Below are positions 54,776 through 64,000 of a DNA stretch of 64,000 nt, piece by piece (position 1 is the first letter of the stretch; each line of letters opens with the position of its first letter). Below the pieces are notes generated by a model. It was not told the DNA's origin. It did not search any database and saw only the letters and a program-made list of their open reading frames with translations. Origin of the DNA: Natrarchaeobaculum aegyptiacum (lineage in GTDB: Archaea > Halobacteriota > Halobacteria > Halobacteriales > Natrialbaceae); assembly GCF_002156705.1 (NCBI RefSeq), contig NZ_CP019893.1:992001-1056000 (forward strand), in the 5' to 3' direction. The position numbers were made by a program, and so were the translations under genes.

Positions 54776-57670
54776 ATGAGTGTGGTACACGGGTCGTCAG
54801 CAGCCGAAACGAGCGTTCGAACCGGGATTCTCTCGGCCGGAATCGCGGCCGTGGTGATCGTCGCCGGGTGGGTAGCTGGGCTGGCAGGATTGCTCGCCGG
54901 GGGCGCACTGATCGTCGTCGCCGGAACGGTGACCGGCTATCACGCGGGGAACCGCGTCGACGAGACGGTCGACCGACTCCAGACCGAGGTACAGTCGGTC
55001 GAGGCGGACGACGATGCGTTCGAATCGGTCACCGACCTCGAGGACGTCGCCGACGTCGTTGGGTCGACGGTGCAGGACAATCGCCGGCTTCGCGAGCGCA
55101 CCCGGGAACTCGAGGAGACGGTCGACCGACTCGAGGGGCGAAACGAGCGGATCGAGGCGCAGGCAGCGGAACTCGAGGAGGCGATGCAACTGTGTGCGGC
55201 CGGTCGCCTCGCCCACCGACTCGAGCCGGACGAGGAGGCACCGCTGTCGGTCGCCGACGAGTTCAACGCCATGATGGACGAACTCGAGGGGACGATCCGT
55301 CACCTCAAGAACTTCGTCACGCTGGTCGTGACCTCGAGTGACGAACTCATGGCCGGTGTCGAACAGGTGACGACGGCGAGCACGGAGATCAGCGACGACG
55401 TTCAGCAGATCGCAGACGGTGCGTCGGTCCAGTCGCAACGACTGGACGCCGCAACCGCCGAGATGGGCGTTCTCTCGTCGAACATCGAGGAGATTGCGAG
55501 TCACTCAGAACGCGTCGCGACGCTCTCTGCGGAGACCGTCCGAACTGGTCGAGACGGGAAGCAAGCCGCGAAAACGGCGATCGACGGCCTCGAAGAGATC
55601 GAGGCCGGGTCGGCCGAGGCAGTCGAAGCGATCGAGCGGTTGCGTGCGGACGTCGACGAGATCGACGAACTGGTCGAGATGATCGCGGAGATCGCCCACC
55701 AGACGAACATGCTGGCGCTGAACGCCAACATCGAAGCCTCACGGGGCGCGAGCCAGGGTGGTGACGGCGAGGGATTCGGGGTCGTCGCCTCGGAGATCAA
55801 ATCGCTCTCCGGCGAGGTGCAGTCTGCAGCCGAGGCCATCGAGACGCGACTCGACCGGATCCAGACCCGGACCGAAGAGACGACCGAGACTGTCACGGAA
55901 ACCGAGACGATGATTGCGGCCCACACCGACGCCGTCGATCGGGCGCTGACCGCACTCGAGGAGATCGCCGAGTACGCAGAACAGACCAACGACGGCGTTC
56001 AGGAGATTCACGCGGCGACCGACCAGCAGGCGCAGTCCACCCAGCAGGTCGTCGCACTGGTCGACGAGACGGCGACGATCGGCGACCGGACGTCGTCACT
56101 GTCCGAGAACGTCGCGGCGTCGGCCGAAGAACAGGCGAGCGCGCTCTCGACGGTCTCAGAGCGCGCAGCCGAGCTTTCGGAGAACGCGGCGTGGCTTCGA
56201 GACACGCTCGACATGTACAAGGCCCGACGGGACGTTCCGGGGCAGGACCACCCGCCAGCAGCGTCTGCGTCGGTATCGGCATCGGCAACCGCCGACCGCT
56301 CGAGTTCGAGCGCGACCGGAGGAGTCGACGCCACGACGGGAGTCGGTTCGGGCGAGAGCGCCACCGGGGAACCAGCAGAGCCGGCGTCCGGCCACGGAAA
56401 GCAACCGACGTTCGAATTCGGCGGCGTCGACGACGAAGACGACGCTGGACTCTCGACGCAGTTCGCAAGCGGCTCCGCCGTCGGTGACGACGGGTTCGAG
56501 GTCGGGAAACGGGCGGCGACCCGGGCGGCGGCAGGCCTCGAGACCGACGGCCGCGTCGACTTCGGGCAGGTGTTCTGTTCGCCCGCGTACGACTACGAGG
56601 CCGTGCTCGAGGGAATTCGCTCGGTGGTCGGCGAGGAGACCGACCTGATCGGGTCCTCGTCGTCCGGTGAGTTCACCGAGGAGACGAGTACCGACGGGAG
56701 CGTGACGGTCGCACTCGTCGCGAGTGACACCGTCTGCTTTTTCACCGGGATCGGGACCGACCTCTCAGACGGCGTTGCCGCGGCAGTCAACGAGGCCGTC
56801 GACTCGTTCCCGGCGTCGGTCGAGGGCTACCCACACCGGTCTGCGATCGTCCTCCACGACGGCCTCGCGGGCGTCGGCGATCAGGTCGCGGTGGCCACCC
56901 AGCGAAACCTCGGGCACGACGTGAGTCTCGTCGGTGGATCGGCCGGAGACGATCTGGCGATGGAGGCGACACACGTCTTCTGCAACGAAACCGTCGCCAC
57001 CGACGCAGTCGTCGTGGGGCTGCTGGCCTCGAAGACCCCCACGACGGTCAGCGTCGACCACGGCCACGCACCGATCTCGGAACCGCTGACGGTGACGCGA
57101 TCGGACGGTGGGCGCGTCCTCGAACTCGACGGCAAGCCGGCGTTCGAGGCCTGGCGAGCGGTCGTCGAACCCTACCTCACAGAGCGCGGCCGGAACGTCG
57201 ACTTCGACGCCCTCGAGGACGACAGCCGGGAGCTACTCGACTTGCTGACCGAGTTCGAGTTTGGCATCGAGGAGGGTCGTGGCGCGAGCGACGACGGCTA
57301 CAAGATCCGGTGGCCGGGGCTGTCTCTGACGACGGCAGGTCACCTCGACTTCCCGGTCGGCGTCCCCGAAGGGACGGAACTGCGCGTGATGCACAGTCCC
57401 AAACCAGAACAGATCGAGTCGGCCCGGAACACCGCTCGCGAGGCCGTGGCGAACACTGGCCAGACCGGGATCGCCGGCGGCTTCGTCTACGACTGTGCCT
57501 GTCGGTCGATCATCCTCGAGGACTCGTTTGGCGAGGCCGTCGACGCGATGGCCGACGAACTCGAGGTGCCGTTTACCGGCATCGAGACGTACGGGGAACT
57601 CTGCATGGAGCGAGGACAACTGAGCGGCTACCACAATACGACGTCGGTCGTCATGTTACTCCCCGAGTGA
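54776..57670 (+). CDS. Chemoreceptor (MCP) signalling protein fused to a FIST sensor domain
   Basis: 964 residues. Two close membrane helices (about 16-57) are separated by only a few residues, so there is no extracellular sensor. A HAMP-like helical stretch (about 60-190) leads to the MCP cytoplasmic coiled coil (about 190-470) with the hairpin tip IAHQTNMLALNANIEASRGASQGGDGEGFGVVASEIKSLSGEV (about 303-345), which docks CheA and CheW. After a Ser/Thr-rich linker (about 475-575) come FIST-N (about 575-765, VFCSPAYDYEAVLEGIRSVVGEETDLIGSSSSGEF) and FIST-C (about 770-960, WPGLSLTTAG ... GIAGGFVYDCACRSIILEDSFGEAVDAM). FIST binds small ligands such as amino acids. The sensor follows the signalling domain, an unusual order. 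Confidence 0.9.
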   Translation: MSVVHGSSAAETSVRTGILSAGIAAVVIVAGWVAGLAGLLAGGALIVVAGTVTGYHAGNRVDETVDRLQTEVQSVEADDDAFESVTDLEDVADVVGSTVQDNRRLRERTRELEETVDRLEGRNERIEAQAAELEEAMQLCAAGRLAHRLEPDEEAPLSVADEFNAMMDELEGTIRHLKNFVTLVVTSSDELMAGVEQVTTASTEISDDVQQIADGASVQSQRLDAATAEMGVLSSNIEEIASHSERVATLSAETVRTGRDGKQAAKTAIDGLEEIEAGSAEAVEAIERLRADVDEIDELVEMIAEIAHQTNMLALNANIEASRGASQGGDGEGFGVVASEIKSLSGEVQSAAEAIETRLDRIQTRTEETTETVTETETMIAAHTDAVDRALTALEEIAEYAEQTNDGVQEIHAATDQQAQSTQQVVALVDETATIGDRTSSLSENVAASAEEQASALSTVSERAAELSENAAWLRDTLDMYKARRDVPGQDHPPAASASVSASATADRSSSSATGGVDATTGVGSGESATGEPAEPASGHGKQPTFEFGGVDDEDDAGLSTQFASGSAVGDDGFEVGKRAATRAAAGLETDGRVDFGQVFCSPAYDYEAVLEGIRSVVGEETDLIGSSSSGEFTEETSTDGSVTVALVASDTVCFFTGIGTDLSDGVAAAVNEAVDSFPASVEGYPHRSAIVLHDGLAGVGDQVAVATQRNLGHDVSLVGGSAGDDLAMEATHVFCNETVATDAVVVGLLASKTPTTVSVDHGHAPISEPLTVTRSDGGRVLELDGKPAFEAWRAVVEPYLTERGRNVDFDALEDDSRELLDLLTEFEFGIEEGRGASDDGYKIRWPGLSLTTAGHLDFPVGVPEGTELRVMHSPKPEQIESARNTAREAVANTGQTGIAGGFVYDCACRSIILEDSFGEAVDAMADELEVPFTGIETYGELCMERGQLSGYHNTTSVVMLLPE

Positions 57671-57736
57671 GCCGTCACTCTCCCGGTGGTCGTGGGCCGT
57701 CCAATCGACTACCGGGTGAAACCACGACGGATCGTC

Positions 57737-58492
57737 TCAGTCGGCCGCCGGTCCCTCACCGCCGACGTACGACCGCGTCGCGTCGACGAGCACCTGTCGG
57801 TAGGCACTCGAGTCCGGGTCGCGGGCGAGTTCGCGGAAGCGGCGCTTGAACCCCTCGAAGTCGACGTCGGGGGCGTCCATCGCGGCGACGTGGGCGAGGT
57901 CGTACAGTCGGTGGTCGTCGTCGACAAGGTCGTGACGCTCGGCGAGAGCGAGCGCGAACGCCGCGTTGACGGCCGTGATGTCGGGGTCGGCGCTCGGAGA
58001 GAGCCGCTCGAGCCCCGGGCGAGCGGGCGTGTCGGGCCGGTCGGCGATGGCCGCCGCGAGGCTGGACTCGAGGTAGGCGAGCAGTTTCTCTCCGGGGCCG
58101 ACCGAGAGGGTGATGTCGTCGGCGTAGATGTCTTTCATGTGGTTTGCGATCTGGTGGCAGTGTGCGAGTTTGCGCCGTTCGACCCGGCGGCCTGCGAGGG
58201 CGAGGTAGAGCACTTCCTCGATCGACTGGGTGTGTGAGGGGTGAGCCTGCTCGTAGCGAGCCATGTGGGAGAACTCGTGGAGGGCGAGTTCGCGGGCCAT
58301 GGCACTCGAGGCGGCCTGCCGGGAGATGTTCAGCACGTGGCGGTCGTCGTAGTGACCAGCCCACGTGCGGACGTCCGGATCGTCACGGAGGCGGACGTAG
58401 ACCGGCAACGAGAGGTCGTGCTCGGTCTCGAAGAGGTCTCGAGCGCTCAGAAAGGGAGACGTGGGACCGGGGCCCTGAACGCGGATATCCAT
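57737..58492 (-). CDS. DUF5781-type protein with HExxH metallopeptidase motif
   Basis: 251 residues. The N-terminal beta-rich part (MDIRVQGPGPTSPFLSARDLFETEHDLSLPVYVRL) leads to the zinc-binding HExxH motif HEFSH in ELALHEFSHMARYEQAHPSHTQSIEEVL (about residue 85). The remainder is helical with no membrane segments. I recognise it as a haloarchaeal DUF5781-type protein commonly found next to the EF-2 gene. The motif suggests a zinc peptidase, but a third ligand is not obvious. ATG at 58492; convergent with the MCP-FIST gene and divergent from the next lipoprotein. Confidence 0.78.
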   Translation of the reverse strand: MDIRVQGPGPTSPFLSARDLFETEHDLSLPVYVRLRDDPDVRTWAGHYDDRHVLNISRQAASSAMARELALHEFSHMARYEQAHPSHTQSIEEVLYLALAGRRVERRKLAHCHQIANHMKDIYADDITLSVGPGEKLLAYLESSLAAAIADRPDTPARPGLERLSPSADPDITAVNAAFALALAERHDLVDDDHRLYDLAHVAAMDAPDVDFEGFKRRFRELARDPDSSAYRQVLVDATRSYVGGEGPAAD

Positions 58493-58665
58493 GTGTACCG
58501 GTATCAGGGGTTGGGACTGTATGGCTCTTTCGCCCAGTTCGTCGAGTGAACGATCGGGTGACGACGCCGTCGACGTCGGTCCGGTGAGATCCTGTCCGTT
58601 CCCGCAACTATTCACCGAGTTGGAAGAGTCTTTAAGCAACCAGATTCATAGTAAATTACGAAGAC

Positions 58666-59268
58666 ATGGTGTCGAGACGACTGCTGCTCGCGTCGGTCGG
58701 TGGAACGGTAGCGACGAGCGGTGTCGCCGGATGCCTGTCCCAACTGTCGTCGGACGACGAGAGTAGCGAAGTGCTCTCCAGGTGGATGGTTGACAGGAAG
58801 ACAGTTACCATTCGATGGATCCCCGATCTGGAAGAGTCGGTCGCGTTCAGTACGGGACTGTTTCAGCTCAACTACATGCGGCCGGATCGGGTCACTGGTG
58901 ACGTCCCACAGGAGTACGACGAGCAGTATTCCTCGCCGGCGTCGTTTACCATTCCGGCCGACTTTCACGAGTACGTCGAAGACGAGTACGACGAGATCTA
59001 TTACGAAATCGGCTTCGTCGACGTCGAAGGGGAAGAAATTCAGAACGAGTACCGGGACGAACACCTCTCTCGAGAGGATTTCAATCGCGTTCAACTCGGT
59101 GACGCAATCGACATCGAACTGCCGGACGGCGGCTCCGTCGCAGATGAGGGAACCATCCTCGACGTCGAATCGTTCCACGACGTCGACGGCCTCGAAGAAG
59201 ACGTCGACGTGTACAGTTTCGCTGAGTACCGGCGCGAACGGAGGGCAGACCGCCGAAACGACGAGTGA
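58666..59268 (+). CDS. Small lipoprotein of unknown function
   Basis: 200 residues. Paired Arg ([11 protein letters not shown]), a short hydrophobic stretch and a lipobox VAGC near residue 23 point to Tat export and lipid attachment. The rest is acidic with beta strands ([35 protein letters not shown]) and no family that I recognise. A TATA-like TCTTTAAGC at 58628-58636 is 30-38 bp before the ATG. Lower-GC wobble than the neighbours hints at a more recently acquired gene. It is placed directly upstream of the EF-2 gene. Confidence 0.7.
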   Translation: MVSRRLLLASVGGTVATSGVAGCLSQLSSDDESSEVLSRWMVDRKTVTIRWIPDLEESVAFSTGLFQLNYMRPDRVTGDVPQEYDEQYSSPASFTIPADFHEYVEDEYDEIYYEIGFVDVEGEEIQNEYRDEHLSREDFNRVQLGDAIDIELPDGGSVADEGTILDVESFHDVDGLEEDVDVYSFAEYRRERRADRRNDE

Positions 59269-59450
59269 TCGTCTGCGGCCGTCTCGACGGACGCGGGCGG
59301 CGGACTCGGCTTCCGTCCGACACGGACGGTAACCTGATTGTTATTCACTCACGCAATAAAGAGAGTTCGGTGCTCAGCCCCAAGAAACCGGCAGATCCGA
59401 CGCCGACGAAACACTACCCTTTTGACCCCGCTACCGGTAGAGAGGGGTAT

Positions 59451-61637
59451 ATGGGCCGACGCAAGAAGATCGTCCAAGAGTGTGAACGGCTGATGGACGA
59501 ACCGGAGAACATCCGGAACATCGCCATCGCCGCTCACGTCGACCACGGTAAAACGACCCTTTCTGACAATCTCCTCGCGGGTGCGGGCATGATCTCCGAC
59601 GAGACCGCCGGCGAACAGCTCGCGATGGACACGGAAGAAGACGAACAGGAACGTGGGATCACCATCGACGCGGCGAACGTCTCGATGACCCACGAGTACG
59701 AGGGTACCAACCACCTCATCAACCTCATCGACACGCCGGGCCACGTCGACTTCGGTGGCGACGTCACCCGTGCGATGCGCGCCGTCGACGGTGCGCTCGT
59801 CGTCGTCGACGCCGTCGAAGGTGCGATGCCCCAGACCGAGACCGTTCTCCGGCAGGCCCTGCGCGAGGGCGTCAAGCCAACCCTGTTCATCAACAAGGTC
59901 GACCGCCTGATCTCCGAACTGCAGGAAGGTCCCGAAGAGATGCAGCAGCGACTCGTCTCGGTCATCAGCGACGTCAACGAACTTATCGCCGGCATGACCG
60001 AGGACATGGACGACGTCGACGACTGGACCGTCTCCGTCGAAGACGGCACCGTCGGCTTCGGATCCGCCCTCTACAAGTGGGGCGTCTCGATGCCCTCGAT
60101 GCAGCGCACCGGCATGGACTTCGGCGAGATCATGGAACTCGAGCGGTCGGACAAGCGCCAGGAGCTCCACGAGAAGACGCCGCTGTCGGACGTCGTCCTC
60201 GACATGGTCTGTGAGCACTTCCCGAATCCCGTCGACGCCCAGCCCCGGCGTATCCCCCGGATCTGGCGTGGCGACGACGAGTCCGACCTCGCAGAGCAGA
60301 TGCGTCTGGTCGACGAAGACGGCGAGGTCGTCTTCATGGTCACCGACATCTCGATGGACCCACACGCCGGCGAAATCGCCTCCGGTCGCGTCTTCTCGGG
60401 CAGCCTCGAGAAGGGCCAGGAGCTGTACGTCTCCGGTACTGCGGGCAAGAACCGCGTCCAGAACGTCGGCATCTACATGGGTGGCGAGCGTGAGGAAGTC
60501 GATCAGGTCCCGGCGGGGAACATCGCCGCCGTCACCGGCCTGCGCGACGCTATCGCTGGCTCGACCGTCTCCGAAACGGATATGACGCCGTTCGAGTCGA
60601 TCGAGCACATCTCCGAGCCGGTCATCACGAAGAGCGTGGAGGCCCAGACGATGGACGACCTGCCGAAGCTCATCGAGACGCTGCGTCAGGTCTCCAAGGA
60701 GGACCCGACCATTCAGGTGACGATCAACGAGGACACCGGCGAGCACCTGATCTCCGGGCAGGGTGAACTCCACCTCGAGGTCATCACCCAGCGTATCGAG
60801 AAGAACCAGGGCATCCCGGTCAACACCGGTGAGCCGATCGTCGTCTACCGCGAGGCCGTCCAGCAGTCGAGCGACACGGTCGAGGGGATCTCGCCGAACC
60901 GCCACAACCGCTTTTACATCTCCGCAGAGCCCCTCTCCGAGGAGATCGTCGAGACACTCAAACTCGGCGACGCCTCGATGGACATGCCCGAACTCGAGCG
61001 CCGTGAAGCGCTCATGGACGCCGGCATGGACAAAGACGACGCGCAGGTCGTCGAGGAGATTCACGGGTCGAACATTCTGCTGGACCAGACGAAGGGGATC
61101 CAGCACCTGAACGAGACGATGGAGCTGTTCATCGAGGGGCTCGAGGAGGCCCTCGACAACGGTCCCCTCGCTAACGAACCCGTTCAGGGCACTCTCATCC
61201 GGCTTCACGACGCGAAGCTTCACGAGGACACTATCCACCGCGGTCCGGCACAGGTTATCCCCGCGACCCGCGAGGCCGTCCACAAGTCGCTGATCGACGC
61301 GAAGATCAAGATGCTCGAGCCGATGCAGGACGTGCGCATCGACGTGCCAAACGACCACATGGGTGCCGCCTCCGGCGAGATCCAGGGTCGACGTGGTCGC
61401 GTCGACGACATGTATCAGGAAGGTGACCTCATGGTCGTCGAAGGGATCGCCCCCGTCGACGAGATGATCGGCTTCGCGAGCGACATCCGCTCTGCGACCG
61501 AGGGTCGTGCCTCCTGGAACACCGAGAACGCCGGCTTCGAGGTCATGTCCGACTCGCTCCAGCGTGAGAAGATCATGGAGATCCGCGAACGCAAGGGCAT
61601 GAAACTCGAGCTGCCGCCGAGTATCGACTACATCTAA
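59451..61637 (+). CDS. fusA: Translation elongation factor 2 (aEF-2)
   Basis: 728-residue EF-2, the GTPase that drives tRNA-mRNA translocation. G1 is [11 protein letters not shown]3 DTPGHVDF and G4 NKVD. Switch I reads [10 protein letters not shown]. The diphthamide-modified loop [18 protein letters not shown] has His596 in the modified position. The C-terminal domains give the usual archaeal length (about 728-730). Starts at the ATG at 59451 after a purine-rich GAGAGGGG; the longer frame from 59265 runs through non-coding sequence. Confidence 0.97.
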   Translation: MGRRKKIVQECERLMDEPENIRNIAIAAHVDHGKTTLSDNLLAGAGMISDETAGEQLAMDTEEDEQERGITIDAANVSMTHEYEGTNHLINLIDTPGHVDFGGDVTRAMRAVDGALVVVDAVEGAMPQTETVLRQALREGVKPTLFINKVDRLISELQEGPEEMQQRLVSVISDVNELIAGMTEDMDDVDDWTVSVEDGTVGFGSALYKWGVSMPSMQRTGMDFGEIMELERSDKRQELHEKTPLSDVVLDMVCEHFPNPVDAQPRRIPRIWRGDDESDLAEQMRLVDEDGEVVFMVTDISMDPHAGEIASGRVFSGSLEKGQELYVSGTAGKNRVQNVGIYMGGEREEVDQVPAGNIAAVTGLRDAIAGSTVSETDMTPFESIEHISEPVITKSVEAQTMDDLPKLIETLRQVSKEDPTIQVTINEDTGEHLISGQGELHLEVITQRIEKNQGIPVNTGEPIVVYREAVQQSSDTVEGISPNRHNRFYISAEPLSEEIVETLKLGDASMDMPELERREALMDAGMDKDDAQVVEEIHGSNILLDQTKGIQHLNETMELFIEGLEEALDNGPLANEPVQGTLIRLHDAKLHEDTIHRGPAQVIPATREAVHKSLIDAKIKMLEPMQDVRIDVPNDHMGAASGEIQGRRGRVDDMYQEGDLMVVEGIAPVDEMIGFASDIRSATEGRASWNTENAGFEVMSDSLQREKIMEIRERKGMKLELPPSIDYI

Positions 61638-62004
61638 CGGCACCGCGACCGCGGCACGAACGCGATTTCTTTCGACGGCACTCGTTCGACGAGAGTGGTC
61701 TGTGGCGGTGCTCCACTGCGGCGAGCCACTCCCAGTAGTCGACCACTCGTTATTTTAATCCGACATATGAACGACTGATATTGTGCACCTTCATACCCGT
61801 TCACAATGTAAAAAACTCAAAACCATTTGCTATAGATTTACCATTTTTAATCAACAATATTTAACACTACGATCCTATTTTGTTGTCCCACTCACACGCA
61901 AGAAAGCCTGCGTGGGTACGTGAGCGGGCAGTGTCGTTCGCCGACGAGTGGCGACGCTGTGAGTCCGCCAGCGCCGGGCGTCGTACGGCGTCGAACGATC
62001 AGAC
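61638..62004. promoter_or_regulatory. AT-rich upstream region of the repeat-protein gene
   Basis: A 367-bp spacer. The stretch about 61750-61890 is strikingly A/T-rich for this GC-rich genome, with several T- and A-runs and TATA-like elements (CTATAGATTTACC). Short inverted repeats (ATTGTG/CACAAT) are present. Candidate control region with a leader of about 100 nt or more. No gene seen. Confidence 0.45.
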
Positions 62005-63537
62005 ATGAACCGACGAGCATTCATCGTAGGAACGGGCGGTATCGGCACAGCAGCAATCGGCGGCGCAGTCGTCCTCTCGGGGTCGGCAGCGGCCGAAATC
62101 GAGGATCACACGTTCTCCGGAACGAGCATTAGCGGGGAAAGCGACGACGGGTCCGTCGACGACATTCGCGCGGGAGCGACGGGCGTCGGCTTTCGGTACG
62201 AGGGGCTCAACGAAGAGCCAGAGGAAGCGACGGTCGAACTGCAGGTGGTTCACGACGGCGACGTCGAGACCATCGACGAGGCGACGACCGACGTGAGCGG
62301 AACCAGTGATTCGAACGTCCCACTCGGCGAGGACCTCGAGGGCAGTGTCCTCGATCACGACGGTCTCTCGGCAAACGACTTCCAGGCGGACGAAGACGGC
62401 GGGATGACCGAGAAGGACGTCACCCTCCGCCTCGAGGTAACGATCACCGACGTCAGCGGGTCGAGCGAGACCGACCTGAACGTCGTCATGCGCAACACGG
62501 AAGCCCGCGCGAACGTCGGCGGCGAAGCCGAAGGCGAGGTCGTCACCGACGAAGACGAGGACGACGATGACGACGAGACGGGGCCAGTCGATGAGATCAA
62601 CGCCATCGTCGACGACGTCAACGCCGAACTCGAGAACGTCGATCCGGTCGAGACCATCGACGACACCGACGACGACACCATCGAGGGGCTGATCGAGGAC
62701 GTCTTCAGTCAGGTCACAGCCGAGATCGAAGCACAGACCGGCATCGAGTACGACGTCTCCACGCCCGAGGAAGCACGAGACGAGGCCGCCGAGGCCGATC
62801 TCCCACCCGTCGCCGACGCACTCGAGAACGCCGCCGACGCCGTCGAAGACATCGCAGACATCGCCGGTTTCGACCTCGACGACCTCGAGGACGACGATGA
62901 CGACGAGACGGGGCCAGTCGATGAGATCAACGCCATCGTCGACGACGTCAACGCCGAACTCGAGAACGTCGATCCGGTCGAGACCATCGACGACACCGAC
63001 GACGACACCATCGAGGGGCTGATCGAGGACGTCTTCAGTCAGGTCACAGCCGAGATCGAAGCGCAGGCGGGCATCGAGTACGACGTGAGCACGCCAGACG
63101 AGGCCCGCGACGAGGCCGAGGACGCGCCGCTGCCCGACATCGCGGACGCACTCGAGAACGCCGCCGACGCCGTCGAAGAGATCGCCGACCTCGCCGACTA
63201 CGAACTCGAGGACGGTGACGACGGCGACGACGAAGACGATCAGGAGGCGATCGACGAGATCAACGCCATCGTCGACGACGTCAACGCCGAACTCGAGAAC
63301 GTCGATCCGGTCGAGACCATCGACGACTTAGACGACGGGACGATCGACGACCTCACAGACGACGTCTTCAGTCAGGTCACAGCCGAGATCGAAGCGCAGG
63401 CGGGCATCGAGTACGACGTGAGTACGCCCGACGAGGCACGTGACGAAGCCGAGGACGCACCGCTGCCGGACATCGCGGACGCACTCGAGAACGCCGCCGA
63501 CGCCGTCGAGGAGATCGAATCCCTCGCCGAGGGGTAG
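62005..63537 (+). CDS. Secreted acidic repeat protein
   Basis: 510 residues. An N-terminal RR motif (MNRRAFIVGTGGIGTAAIGGAVVLSGSAAA) suggests Tat export. Residues 32-175 form a beta-rich domain (VELQVVHDGDVETIDEATTDVSG). Three repeats of about 110 residues follow (starting near 186, 296 and 407), each with DEINAIVDDVNAELENVDPVETIDD, FSQVTAEIEAQ-GIEYDVST and ALENAADAVE, separated by Asp/Glu runs that may bind cations. The first two copies share 177 identical bases, signs of recent duplication. No enzymatic motif or membrane anchor is visible; possibly a secreted structural or calcium-binding protein. Confidence 0.75.
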   Translation: MNRRAFIVGTGGIGTAAIGGAVVLSGSAAAEIEDHTFSGTSISGESDDGSVDDIRAGATGVGFRYEGLNEEPEEATVELQVVHDGDVETIDEATTDVSGTSDSNVPLGEDLEGSVLDHDGLSANDFQADEDGGMTEKDVTLRLEVTITDVSGSSETDLNVVMRNTEARANVGGEAEGEVVTDEDEDDDDDETGPVDEINAIVDDVNAELENVDPVETIDDTDDDTIEGLIEDVFSQVTAEIEAQTGIEYDVSTPEEARDEAAEADLPPVADALENAADAVEDIADIAGFDLDDLEDDDDDETGPVDEINAIVDDVNAELENVDPVETIDDTDDDTIEGLIEDVFSQVTAEIEAQAGIEYDVSTPDEARDEAEDAPLPDIADALENAADAVEEIADLADYELEDGDDGDDEDDQEAIDEINAIVDDVNAELENVDPVETIDDLDDGTIDDLTDDVFSQVTAEIEAQAGIEYDVSTPDEARDEAEDAPLPDIADALENAADAVEEIESLAEG

Positions 63538-63596
63538 CGATCACGCCGCGTCTCCCGCGACACGATCGCGGACGGCCGTCCCAGTGGCTGCTCCCC

Positions 63597-63617
63597 GGAC
63601 GGTCACCCTGACCGTCC
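63597..63617. terminator. Hairpin between convergent genes
   Basis: GGACGGTCA-CCC-TGACCGTCC is a perfect 9-bp stem with a 3-nt loop in the spacer between two convergent genes; a candidate two-way transcript end, though no T-run follows. Confidence 0.35.
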
Positions 63618-63711
63618 GATCGACTGACACACCACGCTCCCGTTCGATTTTTGCGTCGTCCGGTCGCCTACCGGATCCGTGCCGAAAACGGCGACGGGAC
63701 GATAGTCCGTC

Positions 63712-64000
63712 TCAGCAACAGGAGAAACCGCCGTCGACGACGAGGGCATGCCCGGTGACCCAGGCGGCGTCGTCGCTGGCGAGGAAGGCCATCGCACCGG
63801 CAACGTCCTCGGGGCGACCGAGTCGCTTGAGCGGGTAGTGTCTGGCCATCTCGGATTTCGTCGCTGCCCACTCCTCCTCGGAGCGGTTCTTCCGGGGCAT
63901 CGGGGTGTCGGTGACGCCCGGACAGACCGCGTTCGCCCGGACGCCGTGCGGGCCGACCTCGGCGGCGACCGTCCGCGTGAAGTTGACCACGGCACCCTTC
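63712..64000 (-). CDS. Short-chain dehydrogenase/reductase, C-terminal part
   Basis: The gene enters from the right edge, so the N-terminal NAD(P)-binding and catalytic parts are outside. About 95 residues are seen: [31 protein letters not shown] (helix and strand after the catalytic Lys), the variable loop [57 protein letters not shown], the classical SDR C-terminus, then Ser-Cys-Cys. Substrate unknown. Confidence 0.88.
   Translation of the reverse strand, partial: KGAVVNFTRTVAAEVGPHGVRANAVCPGVTDTPMPRKNRSEEEWAATKSEMARHYPLKRLGRPEDVAGAMAFLASDDAAWVTGHALVVDGGFSCC

Overview
The window is chromosomal DNA from an extremely halophilic archaeon (class Halobacteria). Four things point there: strongly GC-rich coding with G/C third positions, highly acidic predicted proteins, split archaeal RNA polymerase genes (B''/B' and A'/A''), and many start codons about 25-30 bp downstream of TATA-like boxes without Shine-Dalgarno sites (leaderless mRNAs). 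Tat-type lipoproteins and archaeosortase (PGF-CTERM) substrates agree. Natrialbaceae is a reasonable guess from the general style, but nothing here proves it.

Layout. 1-6 kb: end of a CPBP membrane protease, the Holliday junction resolvase Hjc, and a 1681-residue secreted subtilase with a surface-anchor tail. 6-16 kb: metabolic and repair genes, namely an acyl-CoA dehydrogenase, a SWIM zinc-finger protein beside a coiled-coil protein, hisI, an Asp-nucleophile alpha/beta hydrolase, two metallo-beta-lactamase-fold hydrolases, a thioesterase and gatB. 16-24 kb: a palindromic intergenic element, DUF5828 and HTH proteins, a complete four-gene polar amino-acid ABC importer with an operator-like palindrome just downstream of its TATA box, and a PiT phosphate permease. 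24-31 kb: a CNNM/CorC transporter-like protein, a small thioredoxin-fold gene pair, and an Fe(III)-type ABC permease and binding protein. The binding-protein promoter carries a perfect TTTTAGGTCGACCTAAAA palindrome, and two similar boxes lie nearby. 31-40 kb: a Nog1-type GTPase, a DUF389 protein divergent from engB, a hairpin-rich spacer, an SDR, DoxX, a 2-hydroxyacid dehydrogenase, carA divergent from an Lrp/AsnC regulator, and a universal stress protein.

40-42.1 kb: two tRNA-Asp(GTC) genes sit in an identical 96-bp direct repeat and bracket a histidine kinase. Beside the second tRNA is a 165-bp tandem repeat that carries copies of the tRNA 3' end. 42.4-61.6 kb: the transcription/translation locus rpoH-rpoB''-rpoB'-rpoA'-rpoA''-nusA, then rps12-rps7, then aEF-2. 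It is broken by two insertions. One holds an FMN alpha-hydroxyacid oxidase and a Tat/PGF-CTERM-like surface protein. The other holds a chemoreceptor-FIST fusion, a DUF5781 HExxH protein and a lipoprotein. 61.6-64 kb: an AT-rich upstream region, a secreted acidic protein with three repeats of about 110 residues, and the 3' part of an SDR.

No CRISPR array, cas genes, integrase, transposase or complete defence system is visible. The most unusual parts are the tRNA-Asp repeat locus, the palindromic element at 15.95-16.10 kb, the candidate operators of the iron and amino-acid importers and of carA/lrp, and the cytoplasm-sensing chemoreceptor-FIST fusion inside the ribosomal/EF-2 locus. All functional calls come from reading motifs in the sequence; no database search was run.
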